A stretch of 50,490 nt of DNA from Intrasporangium oryzae NRRL B-24470. Lineage in GTDB: Bacteria > Actinomycetota > Actinomycetes > Actinomycetales > Dermatophilaceae. The translations under genes and the position numbers were made by a program. Under the pieces are notes generated by a model. The model saw only the letters and a program-made list of their open reading frames with translations. It did no database searches and had not been told where the DNA came from. Below are positions 1-8,288 of the stretch, piece by piece (position 1 is the stretch's first letter; the number at the start of each line of letters is the position of its first letter). Location: NCBI RefSeq assembly GCF_000576595.1, contig NZ_AWSA01000034.1, positions 1 through 50,490 of the forward strand, given 5' to 3'.

Positions 1-1194
1 CACGGTGCGCCCGGCGATCGTCGTCGCGGCTCGCTGCGGCACCCAGGCGACGGCCCGGGCGAGGTCGCGGGAGGGCCACGCGGCGGGTGCGCCGGCGTCC
101 GTGGGCGTGAGGGCGGGGGCCAGCTCGACGGATCCCTCAGCCGGCGCGACGAGCCCGCCGACCGCGGTCATGAGCGACGACTTGCCCGCGCCGCTCGGAC
201 CGACGAGGGCGACCGTCTCGCCTGCGCAGAGGTCGAGGTCGGCTCCGGTCACGGCGGTCGTCGTCCGGGACTCGCTCCCGAGCCGACGGCTGCGGTGCCG
301 GACGCTGACGCCGCGCGCCGAGACCGCCCTGACCCCCACGGGCACGAGGGACGCGGTGCCGCCGGGGGCGGGCGGCAGGTCGAGGTCCAGCGGGGTCGGG
401 TCCGGGGCGCCGGGCACCCAGATGCCTTGGGCGGCAAGGGATTCCCCGTGCGTCGCGAGGATCTCGGCGGGCGCACCGTCTGCGACGACACCCCCGGCCG
501 CGTCGAGGACGACGAGCCGGTCGACGAGGTCGAGCCACCCGTCGAGCCGGTGCTCGACGACGACGAGGGTGAGGTCGCGACGGCGAGCCACCGCGTCGAC
601 CACGCCCCGCACGGTGGCCGCGGTGTCGGCGTCGAGCATCGCGGTCGGCTCGTCGAGGAGCAGCACGCCGGGCTCCATGACGAGGGCGCCGGCGAGGGCG
701 AGCCGCTGCGACTCGCCGCCGCTCAGGGTCGAGGGTGCACTGGTGGGCGGGATCGCGAGGCCGACCTCGTCGAGGGCCGCGACGACCCGCTCGGGCATCT
801 GCGAGCGCGGGACGGCGACGTTCTCGAGGCCGAACGCGACGTCCCGGCCGACCGTCGAGGCGACGACTCCCGCTCCCGGGTCCTGCAGGACGAGGCCGAC
901 CGAGCCCGGCGAGTGCTGGGGGTCCGCACCGTCGACCCGGACCGAGCCGGAGAGCTCGCCCGAGTCGGCGGTGAGGAGCAGCCCGGCGAGGGCGCGGAGC
1001 AGGGTCGACTTGCCGGACCCGCTCGGCCCGGCGAGGAGGACGCGCTCGCCCGGGCCGATGGTCAGGTCGAGACCGTCGAGGACGGGCCGGACCCTGCCGT
1101 AGGGGCGCCACGTGAGGCCCTCGACCTCGATCCGGGCCCCTCGGGCCGGGCGCGGGGGGAGGTGCCCCCCAGGCGAACCCGCCTGGGGAACCAC
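1..1194 (-). CDS. ECF transporter double ABC ATPase (YkoD-like), 3' part outside window
   Basis: This is the energising ATPase of an energy-coupling-factor importer, two ABC domains in one chain. The 398 codons present include a first Walker A (GPSGSGKST, about residues 41-49), a signature LSGGESQRLALAGAL, a Walker B followed by DEPTAMLD, and a second Walker A (GPSGAGKSS). The C-terminus lies beyond the left edge. I chose a GTG start 16 bp after the ykoE stop, in frame with the first domain; there is no good Shine-Dalgarno, so translation is probably coupled. It follows a YkoE-type S component and a TPP riboswitch, so the cargo is probably thiamin or its pyrimidine precursor. A T component (YkoC) would be expected next, off the edge. 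Confidence 0.85.
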   Translation of the reverse strand, partial: MVPQAGSPGGHLPPRPARGARIEVEGLTWRPYGRVRPVLDGLDLTIGPGERVLLAGPSGSGKSTLLRALAGLLLTADSGELSGSVRVDGADPQHSPGSVGLVLQDPGAGVVASTVGRDVAFGLENVAVPRSQMPERVVAALDEVGLAIPPTSAPSTLSGGESQRLALAGALVMEPGVLLLDEPTAMLDADTAATVRGVVDAVARRRDLTLVVVEHRLDGWLDLVDRLVVLDAAGGVVADGAPAEILATHGESLAAQGIWVPGAPDPTPLDLDLPPAPGGTASLVPVGVRAVSARGVSVRHRSRRLGSESRTTTAVTGADLDLCAGETVALVGPSGAGKSSLMTAVGGLVAPAEGSVELAPALTPTDAGAPAAWPSRDLARAVAWVPQRAATTIAGRTV

Positions 1195-1210
1195 CTCGAC
1201 CCGGGGCCGG

Positions 1211-1885
1211 TCAGGCAACGGCCTGCCGCTCGCGGGCCTCCTGGCCCGGGGGGAAGGCCCCGAGGGCCCCGGCCTGGGCGAGCGCCGACGTCAGTCCGAG
1301 GGCGAGGAGCGAGCCGAAGACCGCCACCGAGCCGCCGAGGAGGAAGAGGTAGGCGATCTTGTAGCCCCAGCCCCAGTCGGTCCAGTACGAGTACCACTCG
1401 TAGACCGCCTCGAACGCCCCGCCGAGGAAGCCGCCGATGAGCAGCGGCGCCCAGCGGTACACGGCATACCCGAAGAGGGCGAAGCCGAGCTCGACGCCGA
1501 GGCCCTGCACCAGGCCCGAGACGAGCGTCGTCCAGCCCCACTGGGTGCCGATGAGGGCCGAGACGACCGCGGCGAGGACCTCGGTGAAGACGGCCGCCCC
1601 GGGCCGCCGGATGATGAGCATGCCGACGATGCCGGCGACGAGCCAGGGCCAGTTGAGCAGGGCCCCGAGCGGCGGGAACACTGCCGAGACGGCGTTCGAG
1701 GGCGCCGCATAGACCAGGCCCCAGGCCCAGTACGCGACGCCGAAGGCGACGCCGAGGAAGGCGCAGGTGAGCAGGTCGATCGTCCGCCAGCGCAGGAGCG
1801 GCGGGGTCGCGGTGATGGTGCGCCTCGGCGCGCGGGTGCGCGCGGACAGGTCGCTGGACGTGCCGTGTGACGTGGTGTTGGACAT
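1211..1885 (-). CDS. ykoE: ECF transporter substrate-binding (S) component, YkoE family
   Basis: A 224-residue membrane protein with about six hydrophobic segments after a charged N-terminus, matching the length and look of YkoE-family S components, which bind a thiamin-related pyrimidine in the membrane. The ATG start is preceded by GGGAGTC at good spacing. It is the first gene after a TPP riboswitch (1979-2067) and its stop is 16 bp before the ABC ATPase start, so the two form an operon repressed by thiamin pyrophosphate. Substrate identity is inferred from family and riboswitch. ThiT- or ThiW-like S components are less likely given the neighbouring fused ATPase. Confidence 0.85.
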   Translation of the reverse strand: MSNTTSHGTSSDLSARTRAPRRTITATPPLLRWRTIDLLTCAFLGVAFGVAYWAWGLVYAAPSNAVSAVFPPLGALLNWPWLVAGIVGMLIIRRPGAAVFTEVLAAVVSALIGTQWGWTTLVSGLVQGLGVELGFALFGYAVYRWAPLLIGGFLGGAFEAVYEWYSYWTDWGWGYKIAYLFLLGGSVAVFGSLLALGLTSALAQAGALGAFPPGQEARERQAVA

Positions 1886-1926
1886 GGTGTGACTCCCGGG
1901 TCTCCGATGGGTGGATACCTCGGGGA

Positions 1927-1970
1927 GGTCACCCGGCGGCAGACGCGATGACGCGTGCCGATGGGTGACC
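1927..1970 (-). terminator. Hairpin in the TPP riboswitch expression platform
   Basis: Between the riboswitch and ykoE the RNA can form a long hairpin: outer arms GGTCACCC/GGGTGACC (8 bp perfect) with further inner pairing around ACGCG/CGCGT. Its position just 3' of the aptamer fits a regulatory terminator or antisequestor. There is no U-tract, as is common in actinobacteria. Confidence 0.55.
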
Positions 1971-1978
1971 TGAGAATT

Positions 1979-2067
1979 ACCGACTTCCTTCGCCGGTGCT
2001 AACCGGAGCAGGTTCGAGGGTCTGCGGCCTCGCGGGCCACACTCTCAGCGCTAGGGCGCTCCCCTGT
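1979..2067 (-). ncRNA. TPP riboswitch (THI element)
   Basis: Read on the minus strand, this contains the universally conserved TPP aptamer pieces in order: GGGGAGC, CTGAGAG, ACCCT, GAACCTG and TTAGCACCGGCGAAGGAAG. It lies about 95 nt upstream of ykoE, so it should turn off the ECF importer when thiamin pyrophosphate is abundant. Motif match is direct; regulation is known for the family. Confidence 0.95.
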
Positions 2068-2175
2068 CGTGATGATTGGGTAAGGCGTGTTCAGTTGTGA
2101 CGTGGTGACTTTACCCCGTCGGGCGTGACAGAGTCAGGGGGTCGGCCGATCGCTGGACGGAAGGGCGGAGGACAC

Positions 2176-2538
2176 GTGGGAAACGCGACCTGGAGGCTGT
2201 TGAGCATCGGTTCGACCCTGGCCGCGACCAAGCTCGCCACGATGGCCGCGTCGAAGGGCTGGAAGGTCATGACGGGCCGACCCGTCCCCGTCAAGGGCGA
2301 CTTCGAGCGTGAGCGGACCCGCGACGTCGTCGCCTATGCCGCGCTCTCGTCGATGCTCGTCGTCGGCGCCCGCGTCGCGGCCGAGCGCAAGGCCGCGGAG
2401 TACTACCGCCAGTCGACGGGCCACCTGCCGCGAGGGATCGCACGGGGCGACATCACGCTCACCGACGTGCACTCCTACCGCAAGCTGAGGCGCGCCCGGG
2501 CCAAGGCCTCGCGAGCCGTGAAGCACCTCAGCTCCTGA
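2176..2538 (+). CDS. DUF4235 membrane protein
   Basis: A small protein of 120 residues resembling actinobacterial DUF4235 proteins: an N-terminal hydrophobic stretch (WRLLSIGSTLAATKLATMAA), a short linker, a second hydrophobic segment (AYAALSSMLVVGARVAAERKA) and a basic tail rich in Arg/Lys. I chose the GTG at 2176 because GGAGG precedes it by four bases and family members start just before the Trp-Arg-Leu-Leu stretch; an in-frame ATG at 2125 lacks a ribosome site. Its last 11 bases overlap the end of the convergent P-type ATPase gene. Function is unknown. Confidence 0.75.
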   Translation: MGNATWRLLSIGSTLAATKLATMAASKGWKVMTGRPVPVKGDFERERTRDVVAYAALSSMLVVGARVAAERKAAEYYRQSTGHLPRGIARGDITLTDVHSYRKLRRARAKASRAVKHLSS

Positions 2539-5197
2539 GTGCCGTCGGCACGTCCGTATGCCGCTCGGCCGGCGTCGCTGGCCCACGTGCGCGCCCGCTC
2601 GTGCGCGCCCGGACGGCCTTGTGCAGAGCGTCGACGGCAAGGACGGCCGGGATGGCACCGAGGGCGAGGGCCCAGCCGAGCGGTGAGGGCATCGAGCCCC
2701 CGAGGAGGTCGGCGAGGGCCGGCCAGACGAGGATGACGAGGAGGAAGGCGACCTCGGTCGCCACGGCGCCGAGGAGCAGGCGGTTGCCCCGGAGGGACCA
2801 GGCGCCCACCGGGCGGGACGCGCTGCGGCAGGCGAACGCATTCGCGAGCTGTCCCAGGACGACCGCGCTGAAGGCGGCGCCCGAGGCGAGAGCAAGGAGC
2901 GGCGCGCCCGGGACCTGACCGAAGGCCCAGCCGCCGTGGACGAGGACCCCGAGGAAGGCCGCCATCTCGATGACCGACTCGGCGGGGCCGAGCACGAGGA
3001 AGGCGCGGCGCACGACCCGGCCGTCGAGCAGTGGCCCGGTGCGAAGGGGCTCGGACATGACCCGCGGGCTGGCCGGCTCGGCGCCGAGGGCGAGGGCCGG
3101 CAGCAGGTCGGTGCCGATGTCGAGGGCGAGGATCTGGAGCACCGAGAGGGCGAGCGGGATCTTGCCCGCGGAGAGGGACCAGGCGAGGAAGGGCGTGAGC
3201 TCGGCGACGTTGTCCGTCAGGTGGTAGGTGAGGAAGCGGCGCACGTTGGACCAGGTGGCCCGGCCCAGCTCGATCGCGGCGACGATCGTCTCGAACCGGT
3301 CGTCGAGGAGGACCACGTCGGCCGCCTCGCGGGCGACGTCCGTCCCGGAGGCCCCCATCGCGACACCGATGTCGGCCTTGCGCAGCGCCGGACCGTCGTT
3401 GACCCCGTCCCCGGTCATCGCGACGACGTGGCCGCGAGCCTGGAGGGCGCCTGCGATCCGCAGCTTGTCCTCGGGGGTGGCCCGCGCGACGACGGTCCCG
3501 TCGACGTCGACGAGCTCACCGAGGGCGTCCTCGTCGGGCGGAAGGTCGGCGCCGGTCACCACGACCGCGCCGGGTGTGAGCAGCCCGACCTCACGGGCGA
3601 TGGCGGCCGCCGTGCCCGGGTGGTCGCCGGTGATCATCATGACGCTGATCCCCGCGCGCCGGCAGGTCGCCACGGAGTCGGCGACACCGGCCCGCGGCGG
3701 GTCCTCGAGCGCGACGAGGCCCAGTAGCTCGAGGCCGTGCTCGAGGAGGTCCTGGCGGGTCGCCCTGTCGTCGGAGCCGAGGGCCTCGGCCTGCTCGCTG
3801 GCGAGGAGGCGGCGCCGGGCGACGGCGAGGACCCGCAGGCCCGTCGCGCTGAGCCGCTCCAGCTGCGCCTCGGCCTCGCCGGTGCCGTCGCAGGCGCGGA
3901 GGACCGAGTCCGGCGCCCCGAGCACGTGGAGCCAGCCGCCGGCCGAGGCCGCCGATCGTCGGAGCGCCGGGTCGAAGGGGTAGGCGCGGTCGATCCGCAC
4001 GTCCGCCGACGAACCCGCGCCGACGCGGACCGCGAGGACGTGGATCGCCGCCTCCATCGGGTCTCCGCGCGCCCGCCAGCCCCCGTCGCGCTCGACCGCG
4101 CGTCCGTGGACGCACTCGACGGCCGAGGCGGCGGCGAGGCGCACGGCCTCGATCGTCTCGCGGTCGCCGGCGCACTCGGCGGCCGGCGCGTAGCCCTCGC
4201 CGGTGATCCGGGCCGTGCCGACCGGTGTCCAGACCTCGACGACGTTCATCTCGTTGCGCGTCAGCGTCCCGGTCTTGTCCGTGCAGATGAACGTCGTCGA
4301 GCCGAGCGTCTCGACCGACTCGAGCCGGCGCACGAGCGCGTGGCGCGAGGCCATCCGCTGGGCCGACCGCGCCAGCGACAGCGTCACGGTCGGCAGCAGC
4401 CCCTCCGGGACGAGCGCGACGGTCACCCCCACGGCGAAGAGGAACCCGAACGCGGGCGAGACCCCGAGCAGGAGCGAGACCCCGAACGCGACCACGCCCG
4501 TACCCACGGCCAGCACCGCGACGACGGTGACGATGTGATGGAGCTGCCGCGAGAGCGGGCTCGGCGGCCTGCGGGCGGCCCGGGTGAGCGCGGCGATCTC
4601 GGCGAGCCGCGTGCGGCCCCCGGTGGCGATGACGGTCCCCCTGCCGACGCCCTCGACGACGAACGTCCCGGCCCGGATGACCCCACCGCTCTCGGGCCGG
4701 GTCGTGACGCTCTCGCCCGTCAGCATCGACTCGTCGACCGCGACGGCGACCGCGCGGTCCAGCCGGAGGTCCGCGCTCACCCGGTCGCCGGCCTCGAGCA
4801 GGACCGTGTCGTCGACGACGAGCTCGTCCCCACCCACCTCGTGCACCTGGCCGTCGCGCACGACCCGGGCCCGGGGTGGCAGGAGGTCCGCGAGCCGGGC
4901 CCCGGCGCGCTCGGCGCGGTACTCCTGCGCGAACGCGAAGACCCCGTTGAGCACGACGACGACGGCGATCGCCACCGCGAGCTGCGGCATCCCCGCGACG
5001 TAGGCCAGGCCCGCCGCGATCCACAGGATCACCGCGAAGAAGTGGACCATCTGGCGGAGGAGCTGGACGAGCGGCGACGGTGGCCGGGATGCGGGCAGGA
5101 CGTTGGGGCCGTCGCGGGCCAGCCGGTCGCTCACCTGCGCATCCGTCAGCCCGACGACGCGTTCCTCCGGGCGGTTCACGGGTGCGTCGGGCTCCAT
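2528..5197 (-). CDS. Cation-transporting P-type ATPase (type II)
   Basis: A full-length 889-residue P-type ATPase that pumps cations across the cytoplasmic membrane. Visible parts: N-terminal cation-ATPase domain (1-65), actuator-loop motif TGES (160-163), VPEGLL in M4 (263-268), phosphorylation motif DKTGT with the aspartate at 307, hinge MTGDGVNDGPAL, and C-terminal transmembrane helices. VPEGLL resembles Na/K- and H/K-ATPases more than the usual IPEGLP of Ca pumps. The ATG start has GAGGAGG upstream. It is divergent from ppdK across a promoter carrying a DosR-like box at 5274-5288; mycobacterial CtpF is a DosR-regulated relative. The transported ion cannot be told from sequence. Confidence 0.92.
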   Translation of the reverse strand: MEPDAPVNRPEERVVGLTDAQVSDRLARDGPNVLPASRPPSPLVQLLRQMVHFFAVILWIAAGLAYVAGMPQLAVAIAVVVVLNGVFAFAQEYRAERAGARLADLLPPRARVVRDGQVHEVGGDELVVDDTVLLEAGDRVSADLRLDRAVAVAVDESMLTGESVTTRPESGGVIRAGTFVVEGVGRGTVIATGGRTRLAEIAALTRAARRPPSPLSRQLHHIVTVVAVLAVGTGVVAFGVSLLLGVSPAFGFLFAVGVTVALVPEGLLPTVTLSLARSAQRMASRHALVRRLESVETLGSTTFICTDKTGTLTRNEMNVVEVWTPVGTARITGEGYAPAAECAGDRETIEAVRLAAASAVECVHGRAVERDGGWRARGDPMEAAIHVLAVRVGAGSSADVRIDRAYPFDPALRRSAASAGGWLHVLGAPDSVLRACDGTGEAEAQLERLSATGLRVLAVARRRLLASEQAEALGSDDRATRQDLLEHGLELLGLVALEDPPRAGVADSVATCRRAGISVMMITGDHPGTAAAIAREVGLLTPGAVVVTGADLPPDEDALGELVDVDGTVVARATPEDKLRIAGALQARGHVVAMTGDGVNDGPALRKADIGVAMGASGTDVAREAADVVLLDDRFETIVAAIELGRATWSNVRRFLTYHLTDNVAELTPFLAWSLSAGKIPLALSVLQILALDIGTDLLPALALGAEPASPRVMSEPLRTGPLLDGRVVRRAFLVLGPAESVIEMAAFLGVLVHGGWAFGQVPGAPLLALASGAAFSAVVLGQLANAFACRSASRPVGAWSLRGNRLLLGAVATEVAFLLVILVWPALADLLGGSMPSPLGWALALGAIPAVLAVDALHKAVRARTSGRARGPATPAERHTDVPTALRS
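2555..2565 (-). repeat. Dispersed 11-mer AGCGGCATACG (in coding sequence)
   Basis: Exact copy on the minus strand near the 3' end of the P-type ATPase gene, encoding Glu-Arg-His-Thr. Confidence 0.65.
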
Positions 5198-5273
5198 CGG
5201 TCACCTCCTCGGCCGGTGGGGTCGGGCGGGCCTCCCCTCTGGCCACGCTACGCGCGGCGCCGCGGCCGGGGGC

Positions 5274-5288
5274 GGGACCTTCGGCCCT
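5274..5288. promoter_or_regulatory. DosR/DevR-box-like operator
   Basis: GGGACCTTCGGCCCT, an imperfect 15-bp palindrome matching the mycobacterial DosR pattern (GGGAC, T-rich centre, GTCCC or GGCCC). It lies 76 bp from the P-type ATPase start and 92 bp from the ppdK start, so it could serve both. A similar box stands in the devS divergent promoter. Confidence 0.7.
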
Positions 5289-5380
5289 ACGCGACCGGGC
5301 CGCCCGCACCCGACCATTCAGACAGGCGAGCCACGTCGGCACAGCCGTGCCGGCGGCGCGCCAGAACAACCGGAGGAGTC

Positions 5381-8209
5381 ATGACCAGCACCCCGACCAC
5401 CACGCCGACCACGCCGAGCACTCCGTCGGGGACTGCGACCGGGCCGATGCCCGGGACGATGCCCGGCACGATGCCCGGGACCGGCGCTACGCCCGGTACG
5501 GCGAGCGGCGACGGCTCGGGGGCCGCGCCACTCGTCCTCGAGCTGCACGAGGGCGACCGGTCCATGGCCGACCTGCTCGGCGGGAAGGGCGCGGGGCTCG
5601 CCGAGATGACCAGGCTCGGGCTTCCGGTGCCGGCCGGATTCATCATCACGACCGAGGCGTGCCGTGCCTTCCTCACCGAGGGCGGGGACCCCGTCGGCCT
5701 CTGGGACCAGGTGGACCGGGCCCTGTCCGCTCTCGAGGAGCGGTCGGGGCTGCGGTTCGGGGACCCCGCCCGGCCCCTCCTCGTGTCGGTGCGGTCCGGC
5801 GCCCGCTTCTCCATGCCCGGGATGATGGAGACCGTCCTCAACGTCGGGATGACCGACGAGGTCGCGAGCGCGCTCACGGTCCACGGCGAGGCGCACTTCG
5901 CGTGGGACAGCTACCGCCGGCTCGCCCAGATGTACGGGCGCACGGTCCTCGGCATCGACGGCTCCCTCTTCGACGAGCAGCTCACGGCGATGCGGGCCTC
6001 GCTCGGGGTCGCGACCGATGCCGAGCTCGACGCCTACGCCCTCAAGCGCCTCACGTCCTCCTTCCGGCAGACGATCCGGGAGCACACCGACACCGACGTC
6101 CCGCAGGATCCCCGGGTCCAGCTCCGCGAGGCCGTCCGGGCCGTCTTCGCCTCGTGGAACGGCGAGCGGGCCCGCCTCTACCGCCGGCACGAGGGCATCG
6201 CCGACGACCTCGGGACCGCCGTCAACATCGTCCAGATGGTCTTCGGCAACCGTGACGACCGCTCGGGCAGCGGGGTCTGCTTCACGCGGGACCCGGTGAC
6301 CGGGGCGACCGGCGCCTTCGGCGACTACCTTCCCGTCGCTCAGGGCGAGGACGTCGTGAGCGGGGTCCGCAGCCCGATGGACCTCGCCGAGCTCGGGCGG
6401 CGCGAGCCAGCGCTGCTCGAGGAGCTGCGCGGCCACCTGCGCACCCTGGAGACGCACTACCGCGACCTCTGCGACGTGGAGTTCACCGTCGAGCGGGGGC
6501 GGCTCTGGATCCTCCAGACCCGGCTCGGCAAGCGCAGCCCCGAGGCAGCCTTCCGGATCGCGGCGGCCCTCGTCGACGAGGGTGTCATCGACCTCGACGA
6601 GGCCCTGACCCGGGTGCACGGCGCGCAGCTGCAGACCCTGCTCCACCCGACGTTCACCGTCGACGAGAGCGTGCCACGGCTCGCCCACGGTCTCGGTGCG
6701 AGCCCCGGCGCGGCCGTGGGCCAGCTCGTCTTCGACGCGGCCACGGCGATGGAGTGGGCCGCGATGGGGCGCACCGTCGTCCTCGCCCGGCCGGAGACGA
6801 GCCCCGACGACTTCGGCGGGATGGTCGCCGCCAACGCCGTCATCACCTCCCGGGGCGGACTGACCTCGCACGCCGCGGTCGTGGCCCGCGGCCTGGGCCG
6901 CACCTGCGTCACCGGCGTCGAGGGTCTCTTCGTCGACCCCGTCGCGCGCACCGCCTCCTTCGGGCCGGACATCACCCTGCCCGAGGGCACCGTGATCTCG
7001 GTCGACGGGAGCTCCGGCGAGATCTTCGAGGGCCGGCGCGAGATCGAGCCGAGCGCGGTCGCCACGGCGATCCTCGACGGCTCCACGTGGAGCACCGACC
7101 CGGCGGTCAGCGCCGTCCTGCGCCTGCTCGCCCACGCCGACACCCGCCGCACGATCGAGGTCCATGCCAACGCCGAGATCCCCGAGGAGGCCCGCACGGC
7201 ACGAAGGTACGGCGCCCAGGGCATCGGCCTCTGCCGGACCGAGCACATGCTCCTCGGCCCGCGCCGCGAGCTCGTCGAGAGGCTCGTCCTCGACGACGAC
7301 CGGGCCGGCGCCCTCGCGGAGATCGAGGCCCTCGCCCTGCGTGAGCTGAGCGAGCTGCTCGAGGTCATGGACGGCCTGCCCGTCGTCGTGCGCCTGCTCG
7401 ACCCGCCCCTGCACGAGTTCCTCCCCGACCTCGTCGATGTGTCGGTCCGCGCCGCCCTCGAGGTCGAGCGGGGAGAGCCCGATCCCGAGACGCAGCGCCG
7501 GCTGGCCGCCGTCCAGCGGTGGCACGAGACGAACCCGATGCTCGGCCTGCGGGGCGTCCGTCTCCTCACGGTGCTGCCGCAGATCGTCGACACCCAGGTC
7601 CGTGCCCTCGCGCTCGCCACGGCGCGCCTGCGCGCCCGCGGCAAGTCCGTCCTGCCCGAGCTGATGGTGCCGCTCGTCGCCGACGTCGCCGAGCTCGTCG
7701 CCGCCCGCGCGCGCATCGAACGGATCGTCGATGAGGTCGCGGAGGAGCAGGGCATCGCCCTCGCGATACCGGTCGGCGTCATGATCGAGCTTCCTCGTGC
7801 CGCGCTCACCGCCGCCGACCTGGCCGCCCACGCCGACTTCTTCTCCTTCGGCACGAACGACCTCACCCAGACGACCTGGGGCATCTCGCGCGACGACGCC
7901 GAGGCCAACTTCCTCGCGCCCTACCGCGAGGCGGGCATCCTCAAGACCAACCCCTTCGAGACGATCGACGAGACCGGGGTCGGGGCGCTCGTCCGGATGG
8001 CGACCGAGGCCGGCCGCGCGGCCAGGCCGGGTCTCGGGATCGGGGTCTGCGGCGAGCACGCCGGCGACCCCGACTCCGTCGAGTTCTTCGCCCGCGTCGG
8101 CGTCGACTACCTGTCGTGCTCGCCGCCACGGGTCCCGGTCGTCCGGCTCGAGGCCGGGCGCCAGGCCGTCCTCCTCGCCGGCACGGGGGCGACCTCGGAC
8201 ACCCGCTGA
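5381..8209 (+). CDS. ppdK: Pyruvate, phosphate dikinase
   Basis: Interconverts pyruvate + ATP + Pi and phosphoenolpyruvate + AMP + PPi in the cytosol. The 942-residue chain has the ATP-grasp domain (about 50-370), the phosphohistidine domain with RGGLTSHAAV (catalytic His497) and the C-terminal TIM barrel with GVCGEHAGDP (active-site Cys near 890). An N-terminal extension of about 48 residues is low-complexity Thr/Pro with MPGT repeats and is not part of the usual enzyme (about 870-900 residues). The ATG is preceded by GGAGGAG, so the extension appears to be translated. It is divergent from the P-type ATPase with a DosR-like box between, and followed by a beta-CASP nuclease gene 79 bp on. PEP formation and PPi use fit energy-limited metabolism. 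Confidence 0.95.
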   Translation: MTSTPTTTPTTPSTPSGTATGPMPGTMPGTMPGTGATPGTASGDGSGAAPLVLELHEGDRSMADLLGGKGAGLAEMTRLGLPVPAGFIITTEACRAFLTEGGDPVGLWDQVDRALSALEERSGLRFGDPARPLLVSVRSGARFSMPGMMETVLNVGMTDEVASALTVHGEAHFAWDSYRRLAQMYGRTVLGIDGSLFDEQLTAMRASLGVATDAELDAYALKRLTSSFRQTIREHTDTDVPQDPRVQLREAVRAVFASWNGERARLYRRHEGIADDLGTAVNIVQMVFGNRDDRSGSGVCFTRDPVTGATGAFGDYLPVAQGEDVVSGVRSPMDLAELGRREPALLEELRGHLRTLETHYRDLCDVEFTVERGRLWILQTRLGKRSPEAAFRIAAALVDEGVIDLDEALTRVHGAQLQTLLHPTFTVDESVPRLAHGLGASPGAAVGQLVFDAATAMEWAAMGRTVVLARPETSPDDFGGMVAANAVITSRGGLTSHAAVVARGLGRTCVTGVEGLFVDPVARTASFGPDITLPEGTVISVDGSSGEIFEGRREIEPSAVATAILDGSTWSTDPAVSAVLRLLAHADTRRTIEVHANAEIPEEARTARRYGAQGIGLCRTEHMLLGPRRELVERLVLDDDRAGALAEIEALALRELSELLEVMDGLPVVVRLLDPPLHEFLPDLVDVSVRAALEVERGEPDPETQRRLAAVQRWHETNPMLGLRGVRLLTVLPQIVDTQVRALALATARLRARGKSVLPELMVPLVADVAELVAARARIERIVDEVAEEQGIALAIPVGVMIELPRAALTAADLAAHADFFSFGTNDLTQTTWGISRDDAEANFLAPYREAGILKTNPFETIDETGVGALVRMATEAGRAARPGLGIGVCGEHAGDPDSVEFFARVGVDYLSCSPPRVPVVRLEAGRQAVLLAGTGATSDTR

Positions 8210-8213
8210 GCCC

Positions 8214-8224
8214 AGCGGCATACG
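8214..8224 (+). repeat. Dispersed 11-mer AGCGGCATACG
   Basis: Exact copy of the dispersed motif, four bases after the ppdK stop in the ppdK-nuclease intergenic gap. Confidence 0.7.
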
Positions 8225-8288
8225 GCCGGAGCGCAGCGACAGGAGCGGTCCCGAGCCCTCCAACGCGGACGAACCAGAGGAGGCAGTC

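Noticed and set aside
3737-5380. In-frame extension upstream of the ppdK start
   Set aside because: It would overlap most of the P-type ATPase antisense; the ATG at 5381 has a strong ribosome site.
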